A DNA stretch of 64,000 nucleotides from Chitinophaga polysaccharea (GTDB lineage: Bacteria; Bacteroidota; Bacteroidia; Chitinophagales; Chitinophagaceae), in the NCBI RefSeq assembly GCF_902150045.1, contig NZ_CABFVU010000001.1, forward strand, positions 1,426,001-1,490,000, written 5' to 3'. Shown one piece after another: positions 16,809 to 26,670 of this stretch. The notes beneath the pieces are model-generated. The model searched no databases. It was not told the origin of the DNA and saw nothing but the letters and a program-made list of their open reading frames with translations. The stretch's first letter is position 1. Every line of letters begins with the position of its first letter. A program made the translations under genes and the position numbers.

Positions 16809-17588
16809 TCACAGATCTTTCCAGTCTTCTTCCAGCTTCTTTTTCAATGTATAATTAGTCAGATCAAACTGCACCGGTACAATAGAGGCATAGTTATTAT
16901 CCAGTGCCCATACATCCGTATCCTGTCCGTTATCGCGGTTTTTAAATTCTCCTGTGAGCCAGTAGTATTTTTTACCATGCGGATCCCGGCGCTCATCAAA
17001 CTCCTCTACCCATTTAGCATCAGCCTGACGGCTTATCTTCAGTCCTTTAAATTCCTTTTCACTTACTATCGGGATATTCACATTAAACAAGGTACCCGAG
17101 GGCAGGTCGGATGCCAGCATTTTTTTAGTGACCTCCTGCGCCACTTTTTTGGGCAGCGAAAAGTCTGCATCATAGCTGTATTCCAGGAAGGAGAAGCCTA
17201 CAGAGGGAATACCTTCAATAGCTGCTTCCATGGCGGCCGACATTGTACCGGAATAGATCACATTGATAGAGTGATTGGCGCCGTGGTTGATACCGCTTAC
17301 ACAGATATCTGCTTTTTTACCATGCAGGATCTTATCACGGGCCAGCTTTACACAATCTACCGGTGTGCCTGAGCACTGCCATGCTTCTATCCCTTCAAAG
17401 ATGTCCACCTTTTCCAGACGCAGCGGAATACCGATGGTAATGGCGTGCCCCTTGCCCGATTGGGGACTGTCGGGTGCTACCACTACTACTTTGCCTAAAG
17501 GTTTTACTGCTTCTATCAGCGCCCGGATACCCGGCGCCGTGATGCCATCATCGTTTGTTACCAGTATAATCCGCTCTTGTTTTGCCAT
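16809..17588 (-). CDS. surE: 5'/3'-nucleotidase SurE
   Basis: Metal-dependent nucleoside monophosphate phosphatase involved in survival in stationary phase. The 259-residue protein begins with the metal-binding motif LVTNDDGITAPGIRAL (Asp13-Asp14). SGTPVDCVKLA and CVSGINHGANHSINVIYSGTMSAAMEA are the SurE signatures that complete the active site. It is the first gene of a likely surE, membrane protein, lpxB operon. A -7-like box TAAATTTG (17613-17620, minus strand) lies 25 bp upstream, without a good -33 element. Confidence 0.97.
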   Translation of the reverse strand: MAKQERIILVTNDDGITAPGIRALIEAVKPLGKVVVVAPDSPQSGKGHAITIGIPLRLEKVDIFEGIEAWQCSGTPVDCVKLARDKILHGKKADICVSGINHGANHSINVIYSGTMSAAMEAAIEGIPSVGFSFLEYSYDADFSLPKKVAQEVTKKMLASDLPSGTLFNVNIPIVSEKEFKGLKISRQADAKWVEEFDERRDPHGKKYYWLTGEFKNRDNGQDTDVWALDNNYASIVPVQFDLTNYTLKKKLEEDWKDL

Positions 17589-17672
17589 AATTCACCTTTT
17601 AGCTTTACTCAACAAATTTAAGCTCTCTGCTAAACATTTCGCTTTAAAAGAATGTGAAATATATGGATATTT

Positions 17673-18449
17673 CTACAGATCGGATTTTAATATTTTCCTG
17701 AAAACCAGGTAGATGCCTAAAGCGATGTAGGCAATCATGGCCGTTATGTATACAGAGGTTTCATACTGATCGCTGGCAGACACCATTTTACTTACCAGTG
17801 GAAACGGCAGCAGTTCATCGCCGCTTTGCAGCGGCAGCAAGCCTCCTACCGGCCCTATGTATCTTTTCACGAAAAAAGACAACAGCTGATCCAGCATCAT
17901 ATTGTAGGCAATAAACAGCACAATAGCAAGCCCCGCCCGCTTTACCAGCACGCCTATCAACAGGGCGATGATAAGCATCACATTAAACTGCAGGAAGTAA
18001 TACAGCATATACTGGTATCCTTCCAAGCTGAATGGCTTATTGCCGTATATAACTCCTATCAGGGCGGCGCTGATGGTAGCCACTACCAGTGTGAGCAGAG
18101 AGATAGCTGCCAGCCAGAATAATTTTGCGTATACAAACTGACTCCTCTCCCATCCGTCAATTACGTTCTGGCGATTGGTGCGGTAAGTGTATTCATTGGT
18201 TACCAGTATGATCAGCAACAGCCCAAACAATATGGAAATATAACTGTTCATGGAAGCCATGGTGAGCCACACTTCCGGGAAGCTGAAGGGATTGCCAAAC
18301 ATTTTGCTCACCTGTTCCAGGTTTTCGCTGAACTTATCGGCCACCATGAAATTGCCTGCGGGAATAATCACCAGCGCCAGCAGCAGCATTACCCAAAATG
18401 TGCGGTAACTCTTTACTTTGAGCCATTCGGTATAGATGATCTGTTTCAT
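17673..18449 (-). CDS. ABC-2 type transporter permease
   Basis: A 258-residue inner-membrane permease with six predicted helices in the ABC-2 arrangement, opening with the cytoplasmic MKQIIYTEWLKVKSYRTFWVM. It pairs with the ATPase encoded immediately upstream; the two genes overlap by 4 bp (ATGA, 18446-18449), which implies translational coupling. Substrate unknown: such two-gene exporters handle peptides, antibiotics or lipids, or take part in gliding in this phylum. No gliding or bacteriocin gene is adjacent. Confidence 0.88.
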   Translation of the reverse strand: MKQIIYTEWLKVKSYRTFWVMLLLALVIIPAGNFMVADKFSENLEQVSKMFGNPFSFPEVWLTMASMNSYISILFGLLLIILVTNEYTYRTNRQNVIDGWERSQFVYAKLFWLAAISLLTLVVATISAALIGVIYGNKPFSLEGYQYMLYYFLQFNVMLIIALLIGVLVKRAGLAIVLFIAYNMMLDQLLSFFVKRYIGPVGGLLPLQSGDELLPFPLVSKMVSASDQYETSVYITAMIAYIALGIYLVFRKILKSDL

Positions 18450-19342
18450 GATGCGTTGATGTTAGTGATTTCCAGGAATGCGGTTTCAAGACTTTTCTTA
18501 CGGAGCTGCAGGTAGCCGAGCCAGATGCCCTGCTCTGCACAATAATTGTTGATAGCCGCAGGGTTGGGTAGTTCTGCAAACGAAGCCTTCACGATACTAC
18601 CCTGTATAACGGCGCCCGTACAACCCGGGTACTTCAGCATCACCGCGCAGAGCGCGGGAAGATCCGCCGCGGCCATTTCTACGAAATCGTTCCGGCTGAT
18701 CACAGTATTTACGGGCCCCGACAACAATAATTTGCCGCTTCTTAAAATGGCCACATGCGTGCATACCTTTTCCACTTCATCGAGCAGGTGACTGGCCAGG
18801 ATAATGGTTTTGCCACTATCTGCCAGTTTGCGCACCAGCTCCCTCACTTCGGCAATGCCGGAGGGATCGAGGCCGTTGGTAGGTTCATCAAGGATCAATA
18901 CGTCCGGATCACCGAGCAGTACAGCGGCAATGGCCAACCGCTGTTTCATACCCAGCGAATAGGTTTTAAAAGCAGAGTGCTGCCGTTGTGTGAGGCCGCA
19001 GATTTCCAGCACCCTTGCAATGTCGTCTTTACCGCGTTGTTTGATGGCAGCGGATATCTCCAGGTTTTTATATGCACTGAGATAGTGATAGAAATTAGGC
19101 GTTTCCAGCAGCGTGCCTATTTGCCGGCGTTCTGCCGCAGAAGGAACCCTGTCGAAAAGGGTGAAGCTGCCTGTATCCGGCCTGAGCACGTCGGTAACGA
19201 TACCCAGCAGGGTGGTTTTACCGCTGCCGTTAGGCCCGAGTATACCGAACACGCTACCAGCCGGCACATCAAAGGATACACCTGACAATGCCTGCACGGC
19301 TCCATATCTTTTGGAAATATTCTGTAAGGATAGAATTGACAC
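18446..19342 (-). CDS. ABC transporter ATP-binding protein
   Basis: A 298-residue ATPase of the ABC-2 exporter class (BcrA/YtrB-like). Walker A GPNGSGKTT is at residues 36-44, the Q-loop follows (LLETPNFYHYLSAYKNLE), the signature is YSLGMKQRLAIAA, and Walker B LILDEPTNGLDP with switch His ILASHLLDEVEKV are all intact. The C-terminal extension of about 80 residues is usual for this class. It is the first gene of a two-gene operon with the permease that overlaps its stop by 4 bp. Confidence 0.94.
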   Translation of the reverse strand: MSILSLQNISKRYGAVQALSGVSFDVPAGSVFGILGPNGSGKTTLLGIVTDVLRPDTGSFTLFDRVPSAAERRQIGTLLETPNFYHYLSAYKNLEISAAIKQRGKDDIARVLEICGLTQRQHSAFKTYSLGMKQRLAIAAVLLGDPDVLILDEPTNGLDPSGIAEVRELVRKLADSGKTIILASHLLDEVEKVCTHVAILRSGKLLLSGPVNTVISRNDFVEMAAADLPALCAVMLKYPGCTGAVIQGSIVKASFAELPNPAAINNYCAEQGIWLGYLQLRKKSLETAFLEITNINAS

Positions 19343-19440
19343 GGGAATTAATCTAAAAAGATGAAAATAAAAAGGGAAATGCAGCGAATGATCTTATGGC
19401 TAATCTTCACTACATTTCCCATACATTGAAATAACAGTTT

Positions 19441-21840
19441 TTAATTTCGTACCGGTTTGCCGGTTTTAATCACGCTTTGTAAGCGTTCCAGCGTTTTGCG
19501 TTCACCGCACAAACTCAGGAAGGCTTCCCTTTCGAGATCCAGCAGGTATTGTTCGCTTACAAAAGATGCTTCTGTAAGATCTCCGCCACACATTACATAA
19601 GCCAGTTTATTGGCTACTTTCTGATCATGTTCTGAAATATAGTTACCGAACTTCATGGCGTATACGCCAGCCAGTAAGGCTCCTAAAGCACCGCGGCCCA
19701 TTACTTTGATATCTGTTCTTTCCAGGGGGCGGGTGTATCCTTCGTCGGCCAGCGCTATTACGCTGCGTTTGGCATCGGCGATGAGGCGGCTGAGGTTCAT
19801 GGTTACTTCATCATGTCCTTTTTTCAGTACGCCCATATCAAACCCTTCAAAACCGGAGGTGGCCACTTTAGCGGTGGCAACGGTCATAAAATAATCTTTC
19901 AGGGGCTCTTCTTCTATACGGCCTTCTTTGAATTCCAGGCTGGCGCGGAGCGTCATTTCCTTGGTACCACCGCCGCCGGGAATCAGGCCCACGCCCAGCT
20001 CCACCAGCCCTATATAGGTTTCGGCTGCGGCCTGTACTTTATCTGCATGCAGGCACATTTCACAACCACCGCCCAGTGTAAGCGCATGTGGCGCCACCAC
20101 TACCGGTACGGAGGAATAACGGAGACGCATAGTGCTGCGCTGGAAAAGGCGCACGGCCATGTCCAGTTCATCATATTCCTGTTCTGCCGCCAGCATGAAG
20201 ATCATACCCACATTGGCGCCGGCAGAAAAGTTAGTGCCTTCGTTGCCTACAACCAGTCCGCGGAAGTCTTTCTCAGCGCGGTCTACCGCCTTATTCAAAC
20301 CTTCCAGCACTTCCCCGCCAATGGTATTCATTTTTGTTTTCCAGTCGAAACAAACCACGCCATCGCCTATATCAATAAGACTGCAGGCGCTGTTTTTCCA
20401 GATTATATTATTGGAGAAGTTTTCCAGGATAATGAACTGTCCTTCCCCGGGTAATGATTTGTAGGCCTGCGTACTTATATCGTAATATAATTTCTTGCCG
20501 TTATCTGCTTTGTAGAAGCTGGTGATGCCTTTTGCCAGCATATCTTTTACCCATTGAGCCACGGTGAGCCCTTTGGCTTCAATAAGTTTTACGGATGCTT
20601 CCACACCGAGCAGGTCCCAGGTTTCAAAGGGACCAATTTCCCAGCCGAAACCCGCCTTCATAGCGTCGTCTACTTTATAGAGGTCGTCTGCTATTTCAGG
20701 AAGGCGGTGTGATACATAAGAGAAAAGGAAGGCATGGAACTGCTGGTAGAATTCACCGGCTTTGTCTGAAGCTCCCGCCAATGCTTTAATGCGTTGTTTC
20801 AGGTCTTCAATGGGTTTGGCAGCATCAATGCTGGAAAATTTTGCCCGTTGCTTGGGGCCGTATTCCATTGTTTGCAGGTTCAGCGTAAGAATTTCCTTGC
20901 TGCCGCCTTCGCCTTTTGTTTTCTTATAAAATCCCTGGCCTGTTTTATCTCCCAGCCAGTTGTTCTCCACTACTTTCTGGAGGAATGGAGGTATTTTAAA
21001 GATGCCGATGGCTTCATCCTGCGGGCAGTTTTCCATCACGCCTTTGGCTACTTTCACCAGGGTATCTATTCCTACCACATCGGCGGTACGGAAGGTCGCG
21101 GATTTGGGACGGCCTATTACCGGGCCGGTGAGCGCATCAATTTCGTCGATGCCGAGACCCATTTCCTGCATGATGTGAAAAATGGCCATGATAGAGAATA
21201 CACCTACCCTGTTGGCGATGAATGCCGGGGTATCTTTACACAGTACGGTTGTTTTTCCGAGGAAAAGATCACCGTAGTGCATGAGGAAATCAATGACGGC
21301 GGGATCTGTATGTGGTGTTGGAATTATTTCGAGTAAACGGAGATAGCGGGGTGGGTTAAAGAAGTGGGTACCACAGAAATGTTTCTGAAAATCTTCGCTG
21401 CGGCCTTCCGTCATCAGGTGGATGGGGATACCGGAAGTGTTGGAGGTAATGAGTGTACCCGGTTTCCGGAATTGTTCCACCTGGGTAAACACACTTTTCT
21501 TCACATCCAGGTTTTCCACCACTACTTCAATGATCCAGTCTACATCTGCCAGGCGTTTCATATCATCCGTAAAGTTGCCTGTTTTAATGCGTTTGATCAC
21601 ATCTTTGGTAAAAACGGGCGAGGGGTTCGATTTAACAGCTGCCTGCAGTGCTTCGTTTACAATCCGGTTCTTCACGGCCGGATGATCCAGTGGCAGGTTC
21701 TTTTTCTTTTCCGCCTCATTGAGTTCCTTTGGCGCTATGTCCAGCAGTAACACCTGTACGCCTATACCTGCAAAATGACAGGCGATCCTTGATCCCATTA
21801 CCCCCGAACCTAAAACGGCTACTTTGTTGATGTGTCTCAT
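19441..21840 (-). CDS. FadN-like 3-hydroxyacyl-CoA dehydrogenase/enoyl-CoA hydratase
   Basis: A 799-residue fatty-acid beta-oxidation enzyme. The N-terminal NAD-binding domain carries VAVLGSGVMGSRIACHFAGIGV. Dehydrogenase helical domains follow (CGTHFFNPPRYLRLLEIIP, the signature around residue 155), and a C-terminal crotonase domain begins near residue 490 with SAGANVGMIFMLAAEQEYDE and GGGCEMCLHADKVQAAAETYIGLVELGVGLIPGGGG regions. The dehydrogenase-then-hydratase order is the reverse of E. coli FadB and matches Bacillus FadN in order and length. No thiolase or acyl-CoA dehydrogenase is adjacent. It appears monocistronic. Confidence 0.93.
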   Translation of the reverse strand: MRHINKVAVLGSGVMGSRIACHFAGIGVQVLLLDIAPKELNEAEKKKNLPLDHPAVKNRIVNEALQAAVKSNPSPVFTKDVIKRIKTGNFTDDMKRLADVDWIIEVVVENLDVKKSVFTQVEQFRKPGTLITSNTSGIPIHLMTEGRSEDFQKHFCGTHFFNPPRYLRLLEIIPTPHTDPAVIDFLMHYGDLFLGKTTVLCKDTPAFIANRVGVFSIMAIFHIMQEMGLGIDEIDALTGPVIGRPKSATFRTADVVGIDTLVKVAKGVMENCPQDEAIGIFKIPPFLQKVVENNWLGDKTGQGFYKKTKGEGGSKEILTLNLQTMEYGPKQRAKFSSIDAAKPIEDLKQRIKALAGASDKAGEFYQQFHAFLFSYVSHRLPEIADDLYKVDDAMKAGFGWEIGPFETWDLLGVEASVKLIEAKGLTVAQWVKDMLAKGITSFYKADNGKKLYYDISTQAYKSLPGEGQFIILENFSNNIIWKNSACSLIDIGDGVVCFDWKTKMNTIGGEVLEGLNKAVDRAEKDFRGLVVGNEGTNFSAGANVGMIFMLAAEQEYDELDMAVRLFQRSTMRLRYSSVPVVVAPHALTLGGGCEMCLHADKVQAAAETYIGLVELGVGLIPGGGGTKEMTLRASLEFKEGRIEEEPLKDYFMTVATAKVATSGFEGFDMGVLKKGHDEVTMNLSRLIADAKRSVIALADEGYTRPLERTDIKVMGRGALGALLAGVYAMKFGNYISEHDQKVANKLAYVMCGGDLTEASFVSEQYLLDLEREAFLSLCGERKTLERLQSVIKTGKPVRN

Positions 21841-22086
21841 TGCTTTGGCTTTTAGCTGTCGGCTTACGCGGAGCTTCCAGCATTTGTAACTTAAATTTAC
21901 CGATCCCTGAATTTAGCATTTTTTGGAGTTCCACCATCAGGGGGCATACGATTTCTGTAATACTTTTTTGTAAAGGCGGTTAAAATGGGCAGGAGCTTAA
22001 CAATTTGAGGGATATTTCAGGTGCAGGGAGATAAACATATAATAATCCACATATAAAAATAAAGCCGATACAAAATTGTACCGGCG

Positions 22087-22175
22087 ATCGCCCTTGGCGA
22101 TGCGGATTTTGTCTGACCCAGGATTTTGATGATCAGGCTGATTAGCTTGATTTTTGTTCTTTGGATTTTTATAAA
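22087..22175 (+). repeat. Dispersed palindromic intergenic element, copy 1
   Basis: Begins with the small hairpin atcgcc-ctt-ggcgat, followed by ttgtctgacccaggat and an AT-rich tail rich in gat/atc words. The same order (GATCGCC-nnn-GGCGA, TGTCT, CAGGAT, AT-rich tail) recurs at 25624 and 55808 in this window. The right edge is taken at the start of the adjoining MITE-like element and is approximate. Confidence 0.65.
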
Positions 22176-22295
22176 GATGAAGAGACTGTATCATAAATAA
22201 CTTTTACCCGATTTTACTCGGGTACCGGGTGGAGAAAATTTTCGTATATGCGATTCTCACACCCATTAAGTTAGTTATGATACAGCCCCTTCATC
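22176..22295. mobile_element. MITE-like 120-bp element with 26-bp terminal inverted repeats
   Basis: The left end (22176-22201, gatgaagagactgtatcata then aataac) and the reverse complement of the right end (22270-22295) agree at 23 of 26 positions. The interior of about 68 bp has no coding capacity. Terminal repeats without a transposase suggest a non-autonomous insertion element. No clear target-site duplication was identified at the edges. The alternative is a large hairpin of another origin. Confidence 0.6.
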
Positions 22296-22430
22296 CTTTT
22301 TGTAGTTGCTTTGCGCTCCCTGTACACCTGCTTTACACCTGCTTCGCACCCGAAGTATCCGTGCTGTGCACACAGAGGCGATGCGGAGGGGAGGTGGACT
22401 TGAAGCGGGAACGCTCTACCCTGCCTGGTT

Positions 22431-24569
22431 TCAGCTTACTCCGCTACCTGGTTTCACCGTTTCGGCGGGGTTCACGAAAATAAGCTTCCCGTTATCTTCT
22501 GCCATGAGGATCATGCCCTGGCTTTCAATGCCGCGCATTTTGCGGGGGGCCAGGTTGGCCACCAGGGTTACCTGTTTGCCTACAATATCTTCCGGGTTGA
22601 AGTGCATAGCGATACCGGAAACAACAGTACGTTGTTCTGTGCCGATGTCTACCAGCAATTTAAGTAACTTGTCTGCCTTGGCTACTTTCTCCGCCTGCAG
22701 GATGGTGCCTACACGCAGGTCAAGCTTGGCGAAATCATCGTATTGAATTTCGGGTTTTGCAGGGGCCGGTGGTGTTTCCTCCACAACAGGAGCCGCTGCT
22801 GCAGAGGCATCCATCGCCTGTTTTAAACCGGCATGGAGTTTTTCCACCTGTGCAGTGACCTGTTCATTTTCCACCTGTTTGAACAGCAGTTCCGGCGGAC
22901 GCAGGGAATAGCCTACGCTCAGCAGTTTGTCGCTGCCTGCATTGTCCCATTCCAGCATACGGTCTACCACCTTCAGCATGTGACAGATCTTTTTAGCTGT
23001 AAACGGCAGGAACGGGTGAGAGAAGATGGCCAGGTTAGCGGTCATCTGCAATGCGATGTGCAGGCAGATGTTGATACGTCCCTGTAAAAAAGCCATATCC
23101 TTTTCTTCGTATTGCGGGTATTTCGGGTGCTGTTCCCCTGCCTTCAGCTTATCAAGTACACTGGCCAGGATCCAGGGCTCATTCTTCTGGAGGTACTGGT
23201 TGCCTTTACGGGCAAATTCAATCACTTCAGACAATGCTTCCCGGAAGCGGTAAGTTTCTATACTGGTTTCTATCTTCTCTTTTGCCAGGGCAAATTCTTT
23301 CAGTATTTCCGTGTCGCCGTCGTTGATGAACTCCGGATGTAACGGCGGTACTTTTCCTCCGCACAGTTTATGCATCAGCACCATAGCACGGTTCACGAAG
23401 TTGCCAAATACGGCTACCAGTTCGCTGTTATTCCGGTCCTGGAAATCTTTCCAGGTGAAGTCGTTATCTTTTGTTTCCGGAGCAGTAGCGCATAATACAT
23501 AGCGCAGCACATCCTGCTGATCGGGAAAGTCCTGGATATAATCATTTACCCAAACTGCCCAGTTACGGGAGGTAGATACTTTTTCTCCCTCAATATTGAG
23601 GAATTCGTTGGCCGGTACATTGTCGGGCAATACAAATCCGCCGTGCGCCTTCAGCATGGCGGGGAAAATGATACAGTGGAAAACGATGTTGTCTTTACCA
23701 ATGAAGTGTACCAGTTTGGTATCGTCTTTACACCAGTAGTCAGCCCAGTTTTCGGTCAGTTCCTTTGTAGCGGAGATATAACCAATAGGCGCATCAAACC
23801 ATACATACAATACTTTTCCGTCTGCATCGGGCAGGGGTACTTTGATACCCCAGTTGCTGTCGCGGGTCATAGCGCGACTTTGCAGACCGCTATCCAACCA
23901 GCTTTTGCACTGACCGTATACGTTATTCTTCCACTCTTTATGCCCGTCAATGATATATTCCTTCAGCCACGGCTCATAATTCTGCAGCGGCATGTACCAG
24001 TGTTTGGTTTTCTTTTTCACCAGTGGCGCATTGCTCAGTGCAGAATGCGGGTTAATCAGTTCGTCGGGGCTGAGGGTTCTGCCGCAGCGCTCACACTGGT
24101 CGCCATATGCTTTATCGTTACCACAGTTGGGGCAGGTACCTATAATGTACCTGTCTGCCAGGAACATTTCCTTTTCCGGATCAAAAAACTGTTCGCTTTC
24201 TTTTTCTTCAAACAGGCCATCATTGTACATCTTCAGGAAAAAATCCTGCGAGGTCTGATGGTGTACAGGGGCGCTGGTGCGGGCAAAAATGTCGAAGGAA
24301 ATACCCATTGCAGCAAAGCTGTCGCCAATCACTTTGTGGTATTTATCTACCACATCCTGGGGGCTTACTCCTTCCTTCATTGCTTTGATGGTGATGGGAA
24401 CTCCGTGCTCATCTGTACCGCAAACAAACTTTACATCTGCTTTCTTTGCACGTAAATAACGTACGTAAATATCTGCAGGCAGATAGCAGCCGGCAAGGTG
24501 TCCGATGTGCACCGGGCCATTGGCATACGGTAATGCCGCAGTTATTAAATATCTATTAAATTTTGCCAT
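22431..24569 (-). CDS. metG: Methionyl-tRNA synthetase
   Basis: Charges tRNA-Met for initiation and elongation. The 712-residue protein has the class I HIGH motif at [15 protein letters not shown] (residues 21-24), a zinc knuckle [18 protein letters not shown], and the KMSKS-equivalent [10 protein letters not shown] around residue 340, a common variant. An Ala/Pro linker near residue 590 leads to a C-terminal tRNA-binding OB fold ([20 protein letters not shown]) as in dimeric MetG. A -7-like box TACCTTTG on the minus strand (24684-24691) lies 115 bp upstream, within the divergent spacer. Confidence 0.97.
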   Translation of the reverse strand: MAKFNRYLITAALPYANGPVHIGHLAGCYLPADIYVRYLRAKKADVKFVCGTDEHGVPITIKAMKEGVSPQDVVDKYHKVIGDSFAAMGISFDIFARTSAPVHHQTSQDFFLKMYNDGLFEEKESEQFFDPEKEMFLADRYIIGTCPNCGNDKAYGDQCERCGRTLSPDELINPHSALSNAPLVKKKTKHWYMPLQNYEPWLKEYIIDGHKEWKNNVYGQCKSWLDSGLQSRAMTRDSNWGIKVPLPDADGKVLYVWFDAPIGYISATKELTENWADYWCKDDTKLVHFIGKDNIVFHCIIFPAMLKAHGGFVLPDNVPANEFLNIEGEKVSTSRNWAVWVNDYIQDFPDQQDVLRYVLCATAPETKDNDFTWKDFQDRNNSELVAVFGNFVNRAMVLMHKLCGGKVPPLHPEFINDGDTEILKEFALAKEKIETSIETYRFREALSEVIEFARKGNQYLQKNEPWILASVLDKLKAGEQHPKYPQYEEKDMAFLQGRINICLHIALQMTANLAIFSHPFLPFTAKKICHMLKVVDRMLEWDNAGSDKLLSVGYSLRPPELLFKQVENEQVTAQVEKLHAGLKQAMDASAAAAPVVEETPPAPAKPEIQYDDFAKLDLRVGTILQAEKVAKADKLLKLLVDIGTEQRTVVSGIAMHFNPEDIVGKQVTLVANLAPRKMRGIESQGMILMAEDNGKLIFVNPAETVKPGSGVS

Positions 24570-24704
24570 ATTCTCTTAACGAATGCTTAAATAAACTTTA
24601 AATCGATGATTGTTTTTGGAATCACCATAACAATTTATCACCTTAGTCGGCGAAAAAAGAATGAATTTACGCTAACTAATCTGCAAAGGTAAACAAAAGG
24701 AACA

Positions 24705-25610
24705 ATGGTAAAAATTCCGCCATATTTGAAAAAAGGTGATCTGATCGGAATTACCTGCTCCAGCAGCAAAATGGATCTGCAGGCGGCGGAGTATGCACGT
24801 GGCGTACTCACTTCCTGGGGATACCGGGTGCATCTCGGGATTACTGTGGGAACCAGCTTTCACAATTTCTCCGCACCGGACGAGCTGCGGCTGGAAGAGC
24901 TGCAGGATATGCTAAACGATCCTGAAATAAAAGCGATTATATTTGGCCGTGGTGGTTATGGCATGGTGTGCATCATAGATAAACTGGATTTCACCCGTTT
25001 CAGGAAGCATCCCAAATGGCTTTGCGGCTACAGTGATATTACCACGCTGCATGCGCATGTACAAAGGCGTTTAGGCATTGCCACACTGCATTCCATGATG
25101 TGCAGCGGTATTACTCCCGCCACAGTTGACAATGAATATACCGAAAGCCTGGCGGCAGCATTGCGGGGCAAAACCTATCGTTATTCCGCACCGGCACATC
25201 CGCTGAACAGGGAAGGAAAAGCCACCGGCATACTGGTGGGCGGTAATTTGTCTATCCTCGCCAACCTTTCAGGTACACCATCGCAGATCAATACAAAAGG
25301 AAAGATCCTGCTGCTGGAAGATATCGGTGAATACCGGTATAATGTGGACCGTATGATGTATAACCTGAAACGCGCCGGTTGGCTGGATAACCTCGCCGGG
25401 CTTGTGGTAGGCGCTTTCACAGATGGCCAGGAAACGGATACGCCTTTCGGGCAGTCGGAGTATGAAATTATCAGCAATCTCGTTAAAGATTACGACTTCC
25501 CCGTTTGCTTTGGCTTTCCCAGCGGGCACCAGGTGGAGAACTACTCACTTAAGCTGGGCGTGAAGCATGAACTGAAAATAGGCGCCAAAACGGTGCTTGC
25601 GGAAGTTTAA
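24705..25610 (+). CDS. LD-carboxypeptidase, peptidase family S66
   Basis: Cleaves the L,D-peptide bond that releases the terminal D-Ala from murein tetrapeptides, in peptidoglycan recycling. The 301-residue length is typical. The N-terminal KKGDLIGITCSSSKM, IIFGRGGYGM, the nucleophile Ser in WLCGYSDITTLH and GILVGGNLSILANLSGT are the family marks; the Glu in LLLEDIGEYRYNVDRMMYNL and a C-terminal His in FGFPSGH would complete the Ser-Glu-His triad. No signal peptide, so cytoplasmic. It diverges from metG and is followed at 13 bp by a nested palindromic element. Confidence 0.95.
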   Translation: MVKIPPYLKKGDLIGITCSSSKMDLQAAEYARGVLTSWGYRVHLGITVGTSFHNFSAPDELRLEELQDMLNDPEIKAIIFGRGGYGMVCIIDKLDFTRFRKHPKWLCGYSDITTLHAHVQRRLGIATLHSMMCSGITPATVDNEYTESLAAALRGKTYRYSAPAHPLNREGKATGILVGGNLSILANLSGTPSQINTKGKILLLEDIGEYRYNVDRMMYNLKRAGWLDNLAGLVVGAFTDGQETDTPFGQSEYEIISNLVKDYDFPVCFGFPSGHQVENYSLKLGVKHELKIGAKTVLAEV

Positions 25611-25623
25611 TGCAGCGGAGAGG

Positions 25624-25844
25624 ATCGCCTTCGGCGATTGTCTTTCTGCAGGATTAAACTTATTAATCATGATTATCAGGATTTTGATCATCATTGATTT
25701 TAAAGATTAAGGGAGATAGAAGCGGATAACTGTTCGCTTTTATCTCCCTTAATTATTCACCATAAAATCACGACATAATCAAATCCTGATAATCATGATT
25801 AATAAGTTTAATCCTGCAACAGACAATTTCCCGCCGAAGGCGGG
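25624..25844. repeat. Nested inverted repeat of the dispersed palindromic family, copy 2
   Basis: A 220-bp spacer that is almost wholly palindromic. Outer mini-hairpins sit at both edges (atcgccttcggcgat 25624-25638; cccgccgaaggcggg 25830-25844). Long arms of about 40 bp (25647-25687 against 25779-25818) are reverse complements except for one extra T in the left arm. A central hairpin at 25707-25752 has arms of about 18 bp built on aagggagata and tatctccctt. The left half matches copies at 22087 and 55808. It lies between the convergent LD-carboxypeptidase and ThiF-like genes and may act as a bidirectional terminator. Confidence 0.8.
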
Positions 25845-25852
25845 AGAACTAG

Positions 25853-26665
25853 CTAATCCTCCACGTCGGGAACTATTTCCAGGCCGTATTCTTCTGCGGT
25901 GAGAACACCGGCTGCACGGGTGCTGTCAATCAACGCAGTGTCGGGTTGCAGGTCGTGCACGATGGTTTGGTTATGCAGGTAGTCGATACCATAAAATTTA
26001 CCGGCAATACCCAGCGGAACACCGATCAGGTATTTGATCACTTCGCAAACGATCTGGGTGCCGAGGGCGCCATGAGTAGCTCCGAGGGCGCCTGCATCGA
26101 AATTGCGGTATTCTTCCGTAAGTGGTAATGCACAACGGTAAGAAGCGGAGGTGGTACCATCCGGCATAGGCATATTAAAACCGGCGAACCAGGCCATCCA
26201 GTTATGCACTTCCCCTGTAATAAACGGTTTATTATGTACCAGGCAGGCATCGTTGATCACCAGGTGGGTAGGCAGGTGCTGGGTACAGTCGATCACCAGG
26301 TCAAATCCCACCAGCATCATGTTAATGCTTTCAGGTTTTACCTGCATGAGAATGGGATAATGTTTTGTATACGGGTTGACTGCCCACAACCGGCTGGCTG
26401 CCATTTTCGCTTTGTGCTTGCGGATATCCTGCATCTGGTAAATGGGTTGCCGATGCATGTCTTCATCATTGATCACTCCATAATCTGCAATGCCGATCAC
26501 TCCTACCCCGCTGGCGCTGAGATATTGTACCACCGGGCTTCCGAGCCCGCCGGCGCCTACTACCAGTACGCGGGCTTCTTTCAGTTTTTCCTGCATGGTG
26601 ATGCCCAGGCCCGGAACTGCAATAGGATTTTTAAAATGCTGTATTTCTTTTTCACTCAGTATCAT
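25853..26665 (-). CDS. ThiF/MoeB/HesA-family adenylyltransferase-like protein
   Basis: Family members adenylate the C-terminal glycine of ubiquitin-like sulfur carriers (ThiS, MoaD). The 270-residue protein has the ATP-binding glycine motif VVGAGGLGSPVVQYLSASGVG, the following acidic strand GIADYG and EDMHRQPIYQMQDIRKHKA, which carry the ATP contacts. The paired CxxC zinc motifs of MoeB/ThiF are not visible, only isolated cysteines, and there is no rhodanese tail. No ThiS/MoaD-type partner lies in the window. It starts 5 bp after the histidine kinase stop, so it is co-transcribed with it. The actual acceptor is unknown. Confidence 0.87.
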   Translation of the reverse strand: MILSEKEIQHFKNPIAVPGLGITMQEKLKEARVLVVGAGGLGSPVVQYLSASGVGVIGIADYGVINDEDMHRQPIYQMQDIRKHKAKMAASRLWAVNPYTKHYPILMQVKPESINMMLVGFDLVIDCTQHLPTHLVINDACLVHNKPFITGEVHNWMAWFAGFNMPMPDGTTSASYRCALPLTEEYRNFDAGALGATHGALGTQIVCEVIKYLIGVPLGIAGKFYGIDYLHNQTIVHDLQPDTALIDSTRAAGVLTAEEYGLEIVPDVED

Positions 26666-26670
26666 ATGCT

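Larger units (their letters stand above)
21841..22430. other. Intergenic region with repeat elements
   Basis: A 590-bp spacer between the fadN-like start and the metG stop with no credible gene. It holds a copy of the dispersed palindromic element (22087-22175), a 120-bp MITE-like element (22176-22295), and a stretch near 22325-22350 with the near-repeat acacctgctt. The MITE abuts the palindromic element directly, so this spacer seems to have accumulated insertions. Confidence 0.7.

Noticed and set aside
22229..22746. Plus-strand frames overlapping the metG 3' end and the MITE
   Set aside because: They run through the terminal inverted repeat and antisense to conserved MetG sequence.
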